From Endomychus coccineus (lineage: Eukaryota; Arthropoda; Insecta; Coleoptera; Endomychidae), in the NCBI GenBank assembly GCA_958510875.1, contig OY294068.1, forward strand, positions 149,208,388 to 149,272,387: a stretch of 64,000 bases of DNA, written 5' to 3'. Positions 11,206-22,756 of this stretch are shown piece after piece; positions within the stretch are counted from its first letter, which is position 1, and every line of letters begins with the position of its first letter. Both the position numbers and the translations under genes were made by a program. The notes under the pieces were generated by a model. That model was given only the letters and a program-made list of their open reading frames with translations. It ran no database searches and was not told where the DNA came from.

Positions 11206-12160
11206 TCAATTTTTTTCAAAGCTAATATAATATAATTGAATCAATAAAAATAAATATATTTCTTTTGCTTCTACGCAATTTGATAAAGCGACCGTAGGCT
11301 CCGGTCCGTCAGGGTTTCCAGATGACCTCCGCCTGGCCAGGGAGTCGGCCTTTTTATTTCCTTTAACTCCACTGTGTCCAGGGACCCAGATTTGTTGAAC
11401 TTCAATTCTCCTGGCTAGTTCAGCCAGTGTATCTGACAAGCCTTGATATGACTCTAGGTGACCTGCTTGCAGTTCTATTTATATAATTTCTTCGCAGGTT
11501 CTCCATGGCGCAAGTCAATATTGCGTAGATCTCTGACTGAAAAACGTGCGCCTAGGGTCACCGAGATAGTGACATTTGACCTTTTTAGATACATTCTCGT
11601 TCCAGGAGCCTGACCTACCTTGGACCCGTCTGTGAACCATACGAGCCCTCTTGGTGGCAGTAGAGCGAGAGTTTCGTCGCTCCAATCTCCTCTATCAAGG
11701 AATGAAGATTTTGGGAGAAGTGACGCATAGCTGGAATCATGCTATCTTGCCTCATTTCTAGTATGGGGCCATTAGAGATTCCCTCACTCAAAATCGCTGA
11801 GTGTCTACGAGAGTAGTGCATTTTGGACCAGGGCCCATTAACATATACGCCATTCTCATGGCTTTAGCTTCTATATATCCCTCGTGGCGCCGACCTCATA
11901 CAAGTTAATGCAAGCAAGCCGCTGCAGTCGGTTCCAGGGGAGCTGGGACATACTAGTCCTTGTCTCCGACCGCAGCATAGGTGACCATAGGCCTGATCAT
12001 AGCGGTATAAATCCAATAAAGGATCTGGATGTAATCCCCATGTGCTGCTGAAAGCTCTCCTGCACACATTGAAGGACGCAGAGGCCTTCCTCACTCGATT
12101 TTCGAGGTGTTTGCACCAGGTCAGTTTAGAATCTAGGATTATTCCTAGAAACTATACCGA
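11206..12160 (-). mobile_element. LINE 3' half with RNase H domain
   Basis: This is a degraded - strand non-LTR retrotransposon fragment. From its 5' side: RVRKASASFNVCRRAFSSTW (about 12040-12110, the post-RT thumb region), the RNase H first motif WFTDGSKVG (about 11613-11640), and the last motif WVPGHSGVKGNKKADSLARR (about 11330-11395). The presence of RNase H points to an R1/I/Jockey-group LINE, different from the LINE at 7703-9060. Several frameshifts and stops make it inactive. It sits inside the Pax6 intron. Confidence 0.85.
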
Positions 12161-12608
12161 CCCTTTATAACTTCAAAAATTCCCTACAAATATTTTACAT
12201 ATGTTTTATAATAAATCTCTACATGTAGACAATATATCTTTGAACCATTTAGTATGATATCATCTAAAATTATTGTTGAGTATTATTGTATAAGTAGAGC
12301 TCATTACCTTACATATGCTTGACTGATATAATTATGATGACGTTAGAACCATGAAAACTGAAATTGAATGTAATCGTTATCTCAAAAGGTTGAAAATAAA
12401 ATGAACCTCTGTAACGGAAGTGTTATTCATAGTTGAATCTTGAAATTTTGAAGACGTCACTTTAAAATGTCATCAAATATCTTGAACTTGAAAATGTTCC
12501 GTTTATAATTATTTTTGTTCCCTTAGATACCCGTAACTTGTTCTTCGCAATTTTGTTTTAGTAATCATGTATTTTCAATTTATACTCTAGTTCATAGAAA
12601 TAACAAAT
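12161..12608. other. upstream region of the Mdh-like gene
   Basis: There are 450 bases between a dead LINE and the ATG at 12609. No clear TATA box or initiator was recognised. Whatever drives the nested gene must lie here or further upstream inside the Pax6 intron. Confidence 0.3.
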
Positions 12609-13670
12609 ATGGTGAGTACCTTTCCTCAATATCATCATTTTTTGGTATAACACATACTAAAGTATAATTATCCAACTTTACAGGTTGATCATATACTAAA
12701 AGTTGTCATTACTGGTGCCACAAGCGACATTTCGTATTCCCTCCTATATATGATCTGTAAAGGACAAGTTTTTGGACCAGAACAAGAGGTTATTCTGCAT
12801 TTAATAGATGATCCTTCTACGATGGGAGTATTGCGAGGTGTCGCAATGGAGGTAACTGATTGCGCCTTCCCCTTGTTGATACAATTGGTGACTACCGAAG
12901 ATCCAGCAGTGGCGTTCAATGATGTTTCTGCCGCCTTTTTAGTTGGTACCACGCCTCGTGAAGAAAGTATGGACAGTAGAGATTTGTTGTTTGCCAACGT
13001 GAAATTTTACAAAAGCCAAGCAGAAGCTTTAGATCGATATGCCAAGAAAGAAGTAAAGATTGTAGTAATCGGTAATTCAGCTAATACAAACGCTTTGATT
13101 TGTCTAAATTATGCCCCTACTATTCCCAAGGAAAATTTTACAGCGATGACAAGACTGGATCAAAATAGGGCACAGGCACAGATAGCTTCAAGGCTACACG
13201 TACCTATTTCGGCTGTCCGAAATGTAATAATTTGGGGTAATCATTCTTCCACATTGTTTGCGGATGCAACGCATGCTGTTGTCGAAATCGAAGGTAATGA
13301 TGTCGCAGTTCCTGAGGCAATAAAAGACGTTAATTGGTTAAAAAATAATTTTCTTGAAATAATTCGGAGGAGAGAGTTCGTCGTGAATCATATGTCAAAC
13401 TCGACTGCAGCTATGTCGGTTGCGAAAGCAGCTAGTGATCACATGAAAAACTGGTTTTTCGGAACTTCTGTAGGAGAGATAGTTTCAATGGGAGTTATCA
13501 GTGACGGAAGCTATGGGATAACAGAGGACATTGTTTTCTCTTACCCTGTAACCATTAAAGAAGGTAAATGGGATATCGTCCAGAATCTACCAATAGATGA
13601 TTTTGCAAGGAAAATGCTAGATATTACGATGCAAGAGTTAATAGACGAACGTGCTAAGGCAGTACGCTGA
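12609..13670 (+). CDS. cytosolic malate dehydrogenase-like protein, nested in a Pax6 intron
   Basis: This two-exon gene has ATG at 12609-12611, a GT-AG intron at 12612-12683 (GTGAGT...TTTACAG) and a second exon 12684-13670, giving 329 residues, the usual length for cytosolic MDH. MDH interconverts malate and oxaloacetate with NAD. Conserved family parts: YSLLY near residue 19, MGVL-GV-ME near 48, KSQAEALDRYAKK near 111, TRLDQNRAQAQIA (Asp160, Arg163), IIWGNHSST with catalytic His188, and SMGVISDGSYG near 275. Oddities: the Rossmann glycine loop reads GATSDI (usual GAAGQI), the second substrate Arg (human MDH1 Arg98) is Ser99, and GNPANTN is GNSANTN. It is probably a divergent paralogue with weak or changed activity. 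There is no broken frame, so it is under selection or recent. It lies on the strand opposite Pax6. Confidence 0.9.
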
Positions 13671-13870
13671 TAAACTTTCAACTATACAATGTAAACAGAT
13701 TTCAAAAAAAAATTGAATGTAATATGTAGGTAGGTACTTGAAATTATGATCATTGCTTGGAATGGAATTTTTTATGAAGAAGAATACAATTTCAACTAAA
13801 AATGTAAGAATAGTTTGCATGTAACCCTAACATTATCCAATAGAACGAATTTAATAAGACTGTATTGATA

Positions 13871-13876
13871 AATAAA
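13871..13876 (+). promoter_or_regulatory. polyadenylation signal of the Mdh-like gene
   Basis: AATAAA lies 200 bases after the stop at 13670, just before the Harbinger element begins at 13944. It marks the likely end of the transcript. Confidence 0.55.
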
Positions 13877-13943
13877 GTGTTCATAACTATATTTTACCCA
13901 AACGTAACTTAATTCACTTGCTTAAATTCTAACGATGTGCTAA

Positions 13944-14828
13944 AGATCGTTTTATAGTTCGCAATTCTTGTTGCAATATGCGATACTCTTGATCAAAAGC
14001 ATGCGCAGTACAGAAATCGTGTGCAAGTCTCTTGCCATTTAAAGACATTGCACAGAATCAGTCCCGTTCGATATTAATTGCGAGTTGCGTACAATTATGG
14101 GGGGAAATTTTGGGGACTTTTTATAGTTACCAACTGAACAAAAGTTTGCTTATTGACATTGACGTTTATATCAAAGAACAACAGAAAGATTTATACCTAT
14201 TGATTTATTGATTCTTGTGTTTCGTTTATTCTTTTGCTTTCGATTTGGACTCTAGCTGTAAATTGTAAATTTTGTTGTACTATAGTTCAAAACCAGAAAA
14301 AGCATTCCACATTATCTCAAATTCCTTTACATTATCTAACCATTCTGCAGATGTCTTAATGTTATTACTAGTGTGAGCAATTTTAGACAACAGTTTTTTA
14401 AATGTGTTTGTTCCATCCTTAGAAAATTTGAGAACTTCTTTATATCTGAAGCATCGAGCTCTTCAGTTAAACCAATATTTCCTCTATTTTGGTTTAACCA
14501 AGGTCTTACCCACCACCTTCGTTGTCTTCTTTCTCCAGCTTATCTCGGCAAGAGAGCAGCGGCAGCAATAATTATAGCAATTATAGCAGCAACATTTTTC
14601 TTTTGTTTGCTTTTTACATAAAACTAAATAAATTTAAAACATGCAACGAACAAATTAATATTACTAAACTTTTCATTATTTTAGTATATTTTTTAAGAGG
14701 TGATGGTAGAGAATTGAAATAAAGTATGCAATTGCAAGTAAAAATTGCCAATTGTAAAACGTTTTGCCATAAAAAATTGTATTGGTGCAATACTATTTTA
14801 ACAAGAATTGCGAACTGTAAAACGATCT
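13944..14828 (-). mobile_element. PIF/Harbinger element, internally deleted
   Basis: Inverted ends AGATCGTTTTATAGTTCGCA (left) and AGATCGTTTTACAGTTCGCA (right, reverse complement) are flanked by TAA at 13941-13943 and 14829-14831, the 3-bp target duplication of Harbinger elements. On the - strand (about 14600-14290) the interior encodes an N-terminal transposase remnant: RRQRRWWVRPWLNQNRG, EELDASDIKKFSNFLRM and LVITLRHLQNG, typical of the region before the DDE nuclease of HARBI1-like proteins. The nuclease core is missing, so at 885 bp this is a non-autonomous derivative. Confidence 0.9.
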
Positions 14829-14831
14829 TAA

Positions 14832-16155
14832 GAAAGGATCTGTGAATAATCATCTTACAACTGTTTCTCTACCTAATATCCCAACGTATATCGATAAAAA
14901 GAATTTACTCAGAAATGAAGAAAGATATTCCAATAATAATACCACTTTTCTACTATACCTAGATGAACACATTGTTCCTTATTCAATGTCCGTAGCTCAA
15001 GGAGCAAAATCGCATAAAGTTAAAAATTTTTGAAGTATTTTCTAAGCATCTTTTAAGTATTTTGATGCGCTGATCTACGTATTTTTACCTCATAAAAGCC
15101 GTAAAAGTTCTGCTAAATAAAATACGGCAGTTTTTTACGGCAAAAAATGAGTACTTTTCAGTATTTTGGAAATAGATCTAAAATTATAGGTTATTTAAAA
15201 AAATGTTCCAAATAAAAGTTGTGCGCGTCGTTTGAACTAGTTAGAAGTCAATAGCTCACTGGAGGCCCGAGATAGGGCCCATTTACCCATTTTTTTCATG
15301 AATGTTAAAACATTATTTTCTTTACTAATTTAGAAATTTTATTCCAGTAATCCAGTCAGATGATCACATTTCTTGTCCACTTTATTTGGTTTTGGTTTTT
15401 TGGCCTATCTTAATTTTTCGCTTCAAAATCGGACTTTTTTTGAAAAATCGTAAAACACGATTACTAGAGAACAAATGGGTCTTTCGACCCAAATTAAAGT
15501 GCATTGTAGATTTTGCTGTAAGTTTTTTCCAATATCGAATTTCTAGACTATTTTGAAAAATTCATTTTATTAAGATTGAAATTCTTAAAAAAACAAATTC
15601 AGGATATGTTAGAGGAATTAGAGACGAATATTTTGAGCAAGAGAACAGTTCTGTAGAAGTCGAGATATTGAATGAAACGCGTACTACGGGTCCATAATAC
15701 AAGCTTCTAAAAACAAAACAAATTCAGAATAAAGAAGAGGCTTAAAACTAACTAACTCTAATTTTTCACCACTTCAGATCAAAAACAAAAATATCTACAG
15801 CGAGGTAAAAAAAATAGCGCTCCGAATCTTATTTTTACATAGGAGAAAGTGAGCTAGGTATCGTAGACTTCACGCGCGATCAACTAAATTTTCAATTAAA
15901 TACTTAATTGTCATGAAATGCAAGGAAAACAGTTAATAGGTGTTTCGGGTGTTATTGAATTTACGAAAATTTATTATTGAGTTAAAAAAATTCATCGATT
16001 TGATGATATAAAATCCGAGGATTTTCGTTACCATAAACAATGTTTTCAAAAAAAATATTAGAATGATGAATTTATATTTAATTTTTTTACAAATCCATAC
16101 AAAAAATTCAAGTGTATAAATATGTGTAAACAGTAGTGTTAAGTAAAAAGTATCC
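14832..16155. other. Pax6 intron sequence between Harbinger and satellite
   Basis: AT-rich, with no recognised repeat ends. A 63-codon frame at 14842-15033 has no family features and is probably chance. Confidence 0.4.
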
Positions 16156-19100
16156 ATGAATGCGTGTGTCATTTATTATGTATTGTGGGTTACATTCTGC
16201 GAAGTGTAGTCAGCTTGACAGCAGGTGTAAGTATAAGACATAGAGTCTTCTGTAGTGTCATCTATCAAACAACGTCACAACTAAGTCGGTAGGTTTAGAA
16301 AGGACCGATGATTTTATTCATGAATGCGTGTATCATTTATTATGTATTGTAGGTTACATTCTGCGAAGTGTAGTCAGCTTGACAGCAGGTGTAAGTATAA
16401 GACATAGAGTCTTCTGTAGTGTCATCTATCAAACAACGTCACAACTAAGTCGGTAGGTTTAGAAAGAACCGATGATTTTATTCATGAATGCGTGTATCAT
16501 TTATTATGTATTGTAGGTTACATTCTGCGAAGTGTAGTCAGCTTGACAGCAGGTGTAAGTATAAGACATAGAGTCTTCGGTAGTGTCATCTATCAAACAA
16601 CGTCACAACTAAGTCGGTAGGTTTAGAAAGAACCGATGATTTTATTCATGAATGCGTGTATCATTTATTATGTATTGTAGGTTACATTCTGCGAAGTGTA
16701 GTCAGCTTGACAGCAGGTGTAAGTATAAGACATAGAGTCTTCTGTAGTGTCATCTATCAAACAACGTCACAACTAAGTCGGTAGGTTTAGAAAGAACCGA
16801 TTATTTTATTCATGAATGCGTGTATCATTTATTATGTATTGTAGGTTACATTCTGCGAAGTGTAGTCAGCTTGACAGCAGGTGTAAGTATAAGACATAGA
16901 GTCTTCTGTAGTGTCATCTATCAAACAACGTCACAACTAAGTCGGTAGGTTTAGAAAGAACCGATGATTTTATTCATGAATGCGTGTATCATTTATTATG
17001 TATTGTAGGTTACATTCTGCGAAGTGTAGTCAGCTTGACAGCAGGTGTTAGTATAAGACATAGAGTTTTCGGTAGTGTCATCTATCAAACAACGTCACAA
17101 CTAAGTCGGTAGGTTTAGAAAGAACCGATGATTTTATTCATGAATGCGTGTATCATTTATTATGTATTGTAGGTTACATTCTGCGAAGTGTAGTCAGCTT
17201 GACAGCAGGTGTAAGTATAAGACATAGAGTCTTCGGTAGTGTCATCTATCAAACAACGTCACAACTAAGTCGGTAGGTTTAGAAAGAACCGATGATTTTA
17301 TTCATGAATGCGTGTATCATTTATTTGTATTGTAGGTTACATTCTACGAAGTGTAGTCAGCTTGACAGCAGGTGTAAGTATAAGACATAGAGTCTTCGGT
17401 AGTGTCATCTATCAAACAACGTCACAACTAAGTCGGTAGGTTTAGAAAGAACCGATGATTTTATTCATGAATGCGTGTATCATTTATTATGTATTGTAGG
17501 TTACATTCTGCGAAGTGTAGTCAGCTTGACAGCAGGTGTAAGTATAAGACATAGAGTCTTCGGTAGTGTCATCTATCAAACAACGTCACAACTAAGTCGG
17601 TAGGTTTAGAAAGAACCGATGATTTTATTCATGAATGCGTGTATCATTTATTATGTATTGTAGGTTACATTCTGCGAAGTGTAGTCAGCTTGACAGCAGG
17701 TGGAAGTATAAGACATAGAGTCTTCGGTAGTGTCATCTATCAAACAACGTCACAACTAAGTCGGTAGGTTTAGAAAGAACCGATGATTTTATTCATGAAT
17801 GCGTGTATCATTTATTATGTATTGTAGGTTACATTCTGCGAAGTGTAGTCAGCTTGACAGCAGGTGTAAGTATAAGACATAGAGTCTTCTGTAGTGTCAT
17901 CTATCAAACAACGTCACAACTAAGTCGGTAGGTTTAGAAAGAACCGATGATTTTATTCATGAATGCGTGTATCATTTATTATGTATTGTAGGTTACATTC
18001 TGCGAAGTGTAGTCAGCTTGACAGCAGGTGTTAGTATAAGACATAGAGTCTTCGGTAGTGTCATCTATCAAACAACGTCACAACTAAGTCGGTAGGTTTA
18101 GAAAGAACCGATGATTTTATTCATGAATGCGTGTATCATTTATTATGTATTGTAGGTTACATTCTGCGAAGTGTAGTCAGCTTGACAGCAGGTGTAAGTA
18201 TAAGACATAGAGTCTTCGGTAGTGTCATCTATCAAACAACGTCACAACTAAGTCGGTAGGTTTAGAAAGAACCGATGATTTTATTCATGAATGCGTGTAT
18301 CATTTATTATGTATTGTAGGTTACATTCTGCGAAGTGTAGTCAGCTTGACAGCAGGTGTTAGTACAAGACATAGAGTCTTCGGTAGTGTCATCTATCAAA
18401 CAACGTCACAACTAAGTCGATAGGTTTAGAAAGAACCGATGATTTTATTCATGAATGCGTGTATCATTTATTATGTATTGTAGGTTACATTCTGCGAAGT
18501 GTAGTCAGCTTGACAGCAGGTGTAAGTATAAGACATAAAGTCTTCGGTAGTGTCATCTATCAAACAACGTCACAACTAAGTCGGTAGGTTTAGAAAGAAC
18601 CGATGATTTTATTCATGAATGCGTGTATCATTTATTATATATTGTAGGTTACATTCTCCGAAGTGTAGTCAGCTTGACAGCAGGTGTAAGTATAAGACAT
18701 AGAGTCTTCTGTAGTGTCATCTATCAAACAACGTCACAACTAAGTCGGTAGGTTTAGAAAGAACCGATGATTTTATTCATGAATGCGTGTATCATTTATT
18801 ATGTATTGTAGGTTACATTCTGCGAAGTGTAGTCAGCTTGACAGCAGGTGTAAGTATAAGACATAGAGTCTTCGGTAGTGTCATCTATCAAACAACGTCA
18901 CAACTAAGTCGGTAGGTTTAGAAAGAACCGATGATTTTATTCATGAATGCGTGTATCATTTATTATGTATTGTAGGTTACATTCTGCGAAGTGTAGTCAG
19001 TTTGACAGCAGGTGTAAGTATAAGACATAGAGTCTTCGGTAGTGTCATCTATCAAACAACGTCACAACTAAGTCGGTAGGTTTAGAAAGAACCGATGATT

Positions 19101-19759
19101 TTATTCATGAATGCGTGTATCATTTATTATGTATTGTAGGTTACATTCTGCGAAGTGTAGTCAGCTTGACAGCAGGTGTAAGTATAAGACATAGAGTCTT
19201 CGGTAGTGTCATCTATCAAACAACGTCACAACTAAGTCGGTAGGTTTAGAAAGAACCGATGATTTTATTCATGAATGCGTGTATCATTTATTATGTATTG
19301 TAGGTTACATTCTGCGAAGTGTAGTCAGCTTGACAGCAGGTGTAAGTATAAGACATAGAGTCTTCTGTAGTGTCATCTATCAAACAATGTCACAACTAAG
19401 TCGGTAGGTTTAGAAAGAACCGATGATTTTATTCATGAATGCGTGTATCATTTATTATGTATTGTAGGTTACATTCTGCGAAGTGTAGTCAGCTTGACAG
19501 CAGGTGTAAGTATAAGACATAGAGTCTTCTGTAGTGTCATCTATCAAACAACGTCACAACTAAGTCGGTAGGTTTAGAAAGAACCGATGATTTTATTCAT
19601 GAATGCGTGTATCATTTATTATGTATTGTAGGTTACATTCTGCGAAGTGTAGTCAGCTTGACAGCAGGTGTAAGTATAAGACATAGAGTCTTCGGTAGTG
19701 TCATCTATCAAACAACGTCACAACTAAGTCGGTAGGTTTGGAAAGAACCGATGATTTTA
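16156..19759. repeat. 164-bp satellite array, 22 tandem copies
   Basis: Units begin with ATGAATGCGTGTATC at 16156, 16320, 16484 and so on to 19599. The period is 164 bp; one unit (17304) is one base short and the last lacks a few bases. Copies differ at only a few sites each (for example CTTCTGTAG versus CTTCGGTAG, with no regular order), so the array is recent or homogenised. The unit has no long open frame. It lies inside the homeobox-splitting intron of Pax6. Part of the unit (TGACAGCAGGTGTAAGTATA) nearly matches a dispersed repeat at 41930-41950. Confidence 0.98.
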
Positions 19760-19762
19760 AAT

Positions 19763-21023
19763 AGTTTTCTTTTTCATTTAAAATGACAATCTGTGGAATC
19801 ACATGTATATACACGAATTTTTTCAATAGAAGTTACTACAAATCTCCATTCGCGCTGTTGATGAGTGGCAATATTTTGTTTATCGACATACAATCTTTTA
19901 AGATGAAACATTATGTATGTTCTTTTTCCTTTGATTTTGAGTGTATTTCCACGGAAAGTGGAACATTTTTCGAATTTTTCGTAATCAAATCTTAACATAG
20001 GTAATCGGGCGAGATTTTATCAAAGTTTCAACAACGTACGACACCATTCCACGTTTAATAGATAATATTGAATGTCCTGTACCTACATTGTCCGGGTCCA
20101 TCAAACACACGGAGTTCCCAAAAATTGCGAAACAATACGGTAAACGATAAATACGGAAGTTGAAACAATGAAATGATATGATTAATGAGGAACCCACTGG
20201 AATCTAGCCTCATCTGTGGGCTTTTCACTCTCATGAGTCAAAGAGTGGCAAAGTACCAGTCAAGGTCGCACAATAGTATGGCATGGTAATGATGGCAGGG
20301 ACGAGCAGAGGAAGCGCGATGTAGAATAGCTTCCGTTGCATTCATGATAGTGAATAGTGTTTAACCAGACAGCAAAGTAGTAGATTGACTGACAAGTCCA
20401 AGTCAATCTGAACATATAATTTTTTCGCAGATTGTTTAAATATGCCATGGAGACCAATCATTTTGGTGGAAATTGAAAACAATCCACTATACGAAATGGT
20501 TGCATAGTTTCTTCTAATTAGTTGAATAATAAAATTAACACTAATTGGGAACACAAGTCCAACTGTTTTGGCCTCCGTCAATTTCCCACCTAATAATAAA
20601 CATTCGTTGGAAGCGTTCAAAAATTCATTTTGTCACTCAAATTTAGAACATTATGTGGATCGGTAGGAACAATCACATAAACGAATTCAAGCAAGATAAT
20701 CTCAAAGGATACTTGCAACTTTTTAAGTATCTAAGTTTAAAGTGCTGTTAGTATTTGGGTTGGTCCAAGCCCCAATCGCTCTAGTTGTTCTCCTATACAT
20801 CAGTTAGGTAAAATATTGCTAAATCTGATTTCAACATTGCAATAGCTATTTTAGGAGTTGTTGCTCTTCATAACAATGTCATATCTATTCATTCTATTGA
20901 AAATTATTTAATCAGGAGATTTTGTTTAAGATTATTGCATGGGCAGCTTGAATGATTGAAATATATACAAAAGCCAAATTATGGCATAGTAGCATAAGTA
21001 GAGAATGAAAGGCCGGAACTTAC
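19763..21023. other. Pax6 intron sequence, nothing recognised
   Basis: Unique-looking AT-rich DNA between the satellite and the linker/homeodomain exon. Small frames here show no family features. Confidence 0.4.
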
Positions 21024-21185
21024 CTTTTTCCAGGCTATCTATTTGATCGTTCGTGAAAGATGTTCTATTTCTCTGCAACTTTCTTTTCAGTCGTAACCGG
21101 GCCTGGTCGTCGTCGGGCCCAATGCTCGATCCGGCATTCGAATTGTCCCCGGAATTCGTCTCATCCGAATGTATACCGTCCAGAT
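21024..21185 (-). CDS. Pax6 (ey/toy): Pax6 linker and homeodomain exon (first part)
   Basis: On the - strand an acceptor (TTTCAG before 21185) and a donor (AAAAAG/GTAAGT, GT at 21022-21023) enclose 162 bases. The peptide runs from the linker [18 protein letters not shown] through [14 protein letters not shown] into the homeodomain start [16 protein letters not shown]. It ends in the first base of the Glu codon completed by exon 9472-9736. The linker DDQARL-LKRKL and [10 protein letters not shown] resemble insect Eyeless more than Twin of eyeless. The first two bases (AT) need one more base from an upstream exon. No paired-domain exon was found between 21186 and 64000, so the 5' half of the gene is probably outside the window. 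Confidence 0.95.
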
Positions 21186-21635
21186 CTGAAACAAATTAGT
21201 TACTTGTAGATATTTTGAACAATAGACATTACCTGGTAGAATAAAACAATTTTAAATTGTTTTTATCACTTACAAAATCACTATTGTGACTATAGTTTCG
21301 ACAACTAGTATGTCATCGCCAGATCGGTACAAAAAGTATGAATAAAGATTTTAAGTAATATATACTAGTTTAAATAAGATAAAAACCAACAGATAGGGAT
21401 AAAGTTAGAATATGGGGAAATGCAAGAACGAAATTAAATACTTGGAATTGGTAATTGGGAAAATTATAATATGAGGATGTGATAAATTGGTGCAGGTAAG
21501 TGGATTATGGGGAAATATTATTTTATCAAAACATCGAAAATCAGTCTGTAATACAAGTCTTATTCAAAGTGGTGTCCAAAGCTTTTCAAAATTAATATCA
21601 AGATCCTAGTAAAAAAGATTAATAAAAAAAACGGA

Positions 21636-22350
21636 CAGTCACCGAGCGCTACTGACAGAAGTGAAAACTGACATTATGAAGTAACCAATTTATTTTATGT
21701 TATCTTTGAATTATTGTAGCATCCGAAATTACAATTTTATTATTTTTAGATGAAAATTAATATAATTAGTTTTTCTTTAGTTACGTATAATGGGCGGTAC
21801 AATCCCTGTAAAGAGTATGAATGTAACCCGATAGCCATTATAATAAATACACATTATTTTATTGATATTTTTATCGATGTAAATGAAAGTAATGTTAAAC
21901 AGCATTCGACTTCGACGATACTTGAATTATTAGATTAGATCCAAGCATGAAACATACTGTGGAATCAGGCATGCTCATATATAAAAACAGGCTACTATTA
22001 CCGATCACACATAATTTAATTATTAATTTTTATTCTGTACTAATTAAAGAATGAGTTGTATTGCAAAAAAAGGTCCATTTTTTCAGTTAGCATAAAAATA
22101 TAACTTTCGTCTGCACGAGGACGGAGGATTGAGTAAATGAATAACGTCGAGTATATGCGTGCTCATCAATACCGACTCAGATATGCACACGTGTGTAAGC
22201 GTATAGAGAGACTGCCTGACGCCTGACCCGAGTCCCACACGGCCGCAGTTTTGTACTCAGCAGTATACATAATACCCCTCATCTGAAGTAGTCCAACGCG
22301 CCTAAAGAAGTCCTCACTACAAAAACATTGGCTTTCTTCTTTCAAAACAA
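21636..22350 (+). mobile_element. copy 1 of an unassigned element family with GAAGTGAAAACT ends
   Basis: The left end reads CGGACAGTCACCGAGCGC and then CAGAAGTGAAAACTGACAT. The body is about 715 bp and matches 28780-30405 in inverted orientation, including the region around ATAATGGGCGGTACAATCCC. The right end (CGCGCCTAAAGAAGTCCTCAC) is a decayed inverse of the other copy's GAAGTGAAAACTTCTTTAGG. A third relative sits inside mariner 2 at 53411-54185. The superfamily was not identified. Confidence 0.65.
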
Positions 22351-22539
22351 AGCGTGGCATTTGAAATACACATTTTACAAGTATTACAGAAAACTTTATT
22401 TATAATAATATAATAATCCTTACATAATTTATTTTACTATGAGCATGAATTTAAACAAATAATAAAAAGGTATAGGTTATTAATACTTTCAATGCGAGTT
22501 ACCATTAATACAATGAGAAATGTGTCTCATGGAAAACAC

Positions 22540-22609
22540 TAATTGGCGGTTCCTGTTCCTGTCTTTGGTGGTCCGGATTCGGAACGAGGTCCGCAGTTGC
22601 TGATCCCTG
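22540..22609 (-). mobile_element. hAT (Charlie-like) terminal fragment
   Basis: Read on the - strand from 22609, CAGGGATCAGCAACTGCGGA followed by CCTCGTTCCGAATCCGGACC resembles the G/C-rich terminus of Charlie-type hAT elements. No partner end was found, so only one end survives. Confidence 0.45.
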
Positions 22610-22756
22610 ATTTAAAATGCTATTGTGGTTTAATACCTTTTAAATATTTCTATTGGTTTTATGGTGTTTAATTTTAAACCTTCACTCTCAAAATGCAAAA
22701 TATTAAGTTTCTCTAATTTATGGAAGGTACCTATGTCCTGTTTCTAAAATATGAAA

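Noticed and set aside
12750..13670. Mdh-like protein starting at the ATG at 12750 (306 residues)
   Set aside because: This would remove the first strand and glycine loop of the NAD-binding fold. A GT-AG intron joins the ATG at 12609 to an in-frame complete N-terminus.
14373..14621. + strand frame of 82 codons with a hydrophobic end
   Set aside because: It is the complement of the Harbinger transposase remnant on the - strand.
16156..19759. The regular 164-bp array as a CRISPR array
   Set aside because: The whole 164-bp unit is repeated with no variable spacers, the setting is a eukaryotic intron, and no cas-like genes are present. It is a satellite.
16156..19759. Hammerhead ribozyme in the satellite unit, as in some animal satellites
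   Set aside because: Neither strand of the unit holds CTGANGA together with GAAA at suitable spacing.
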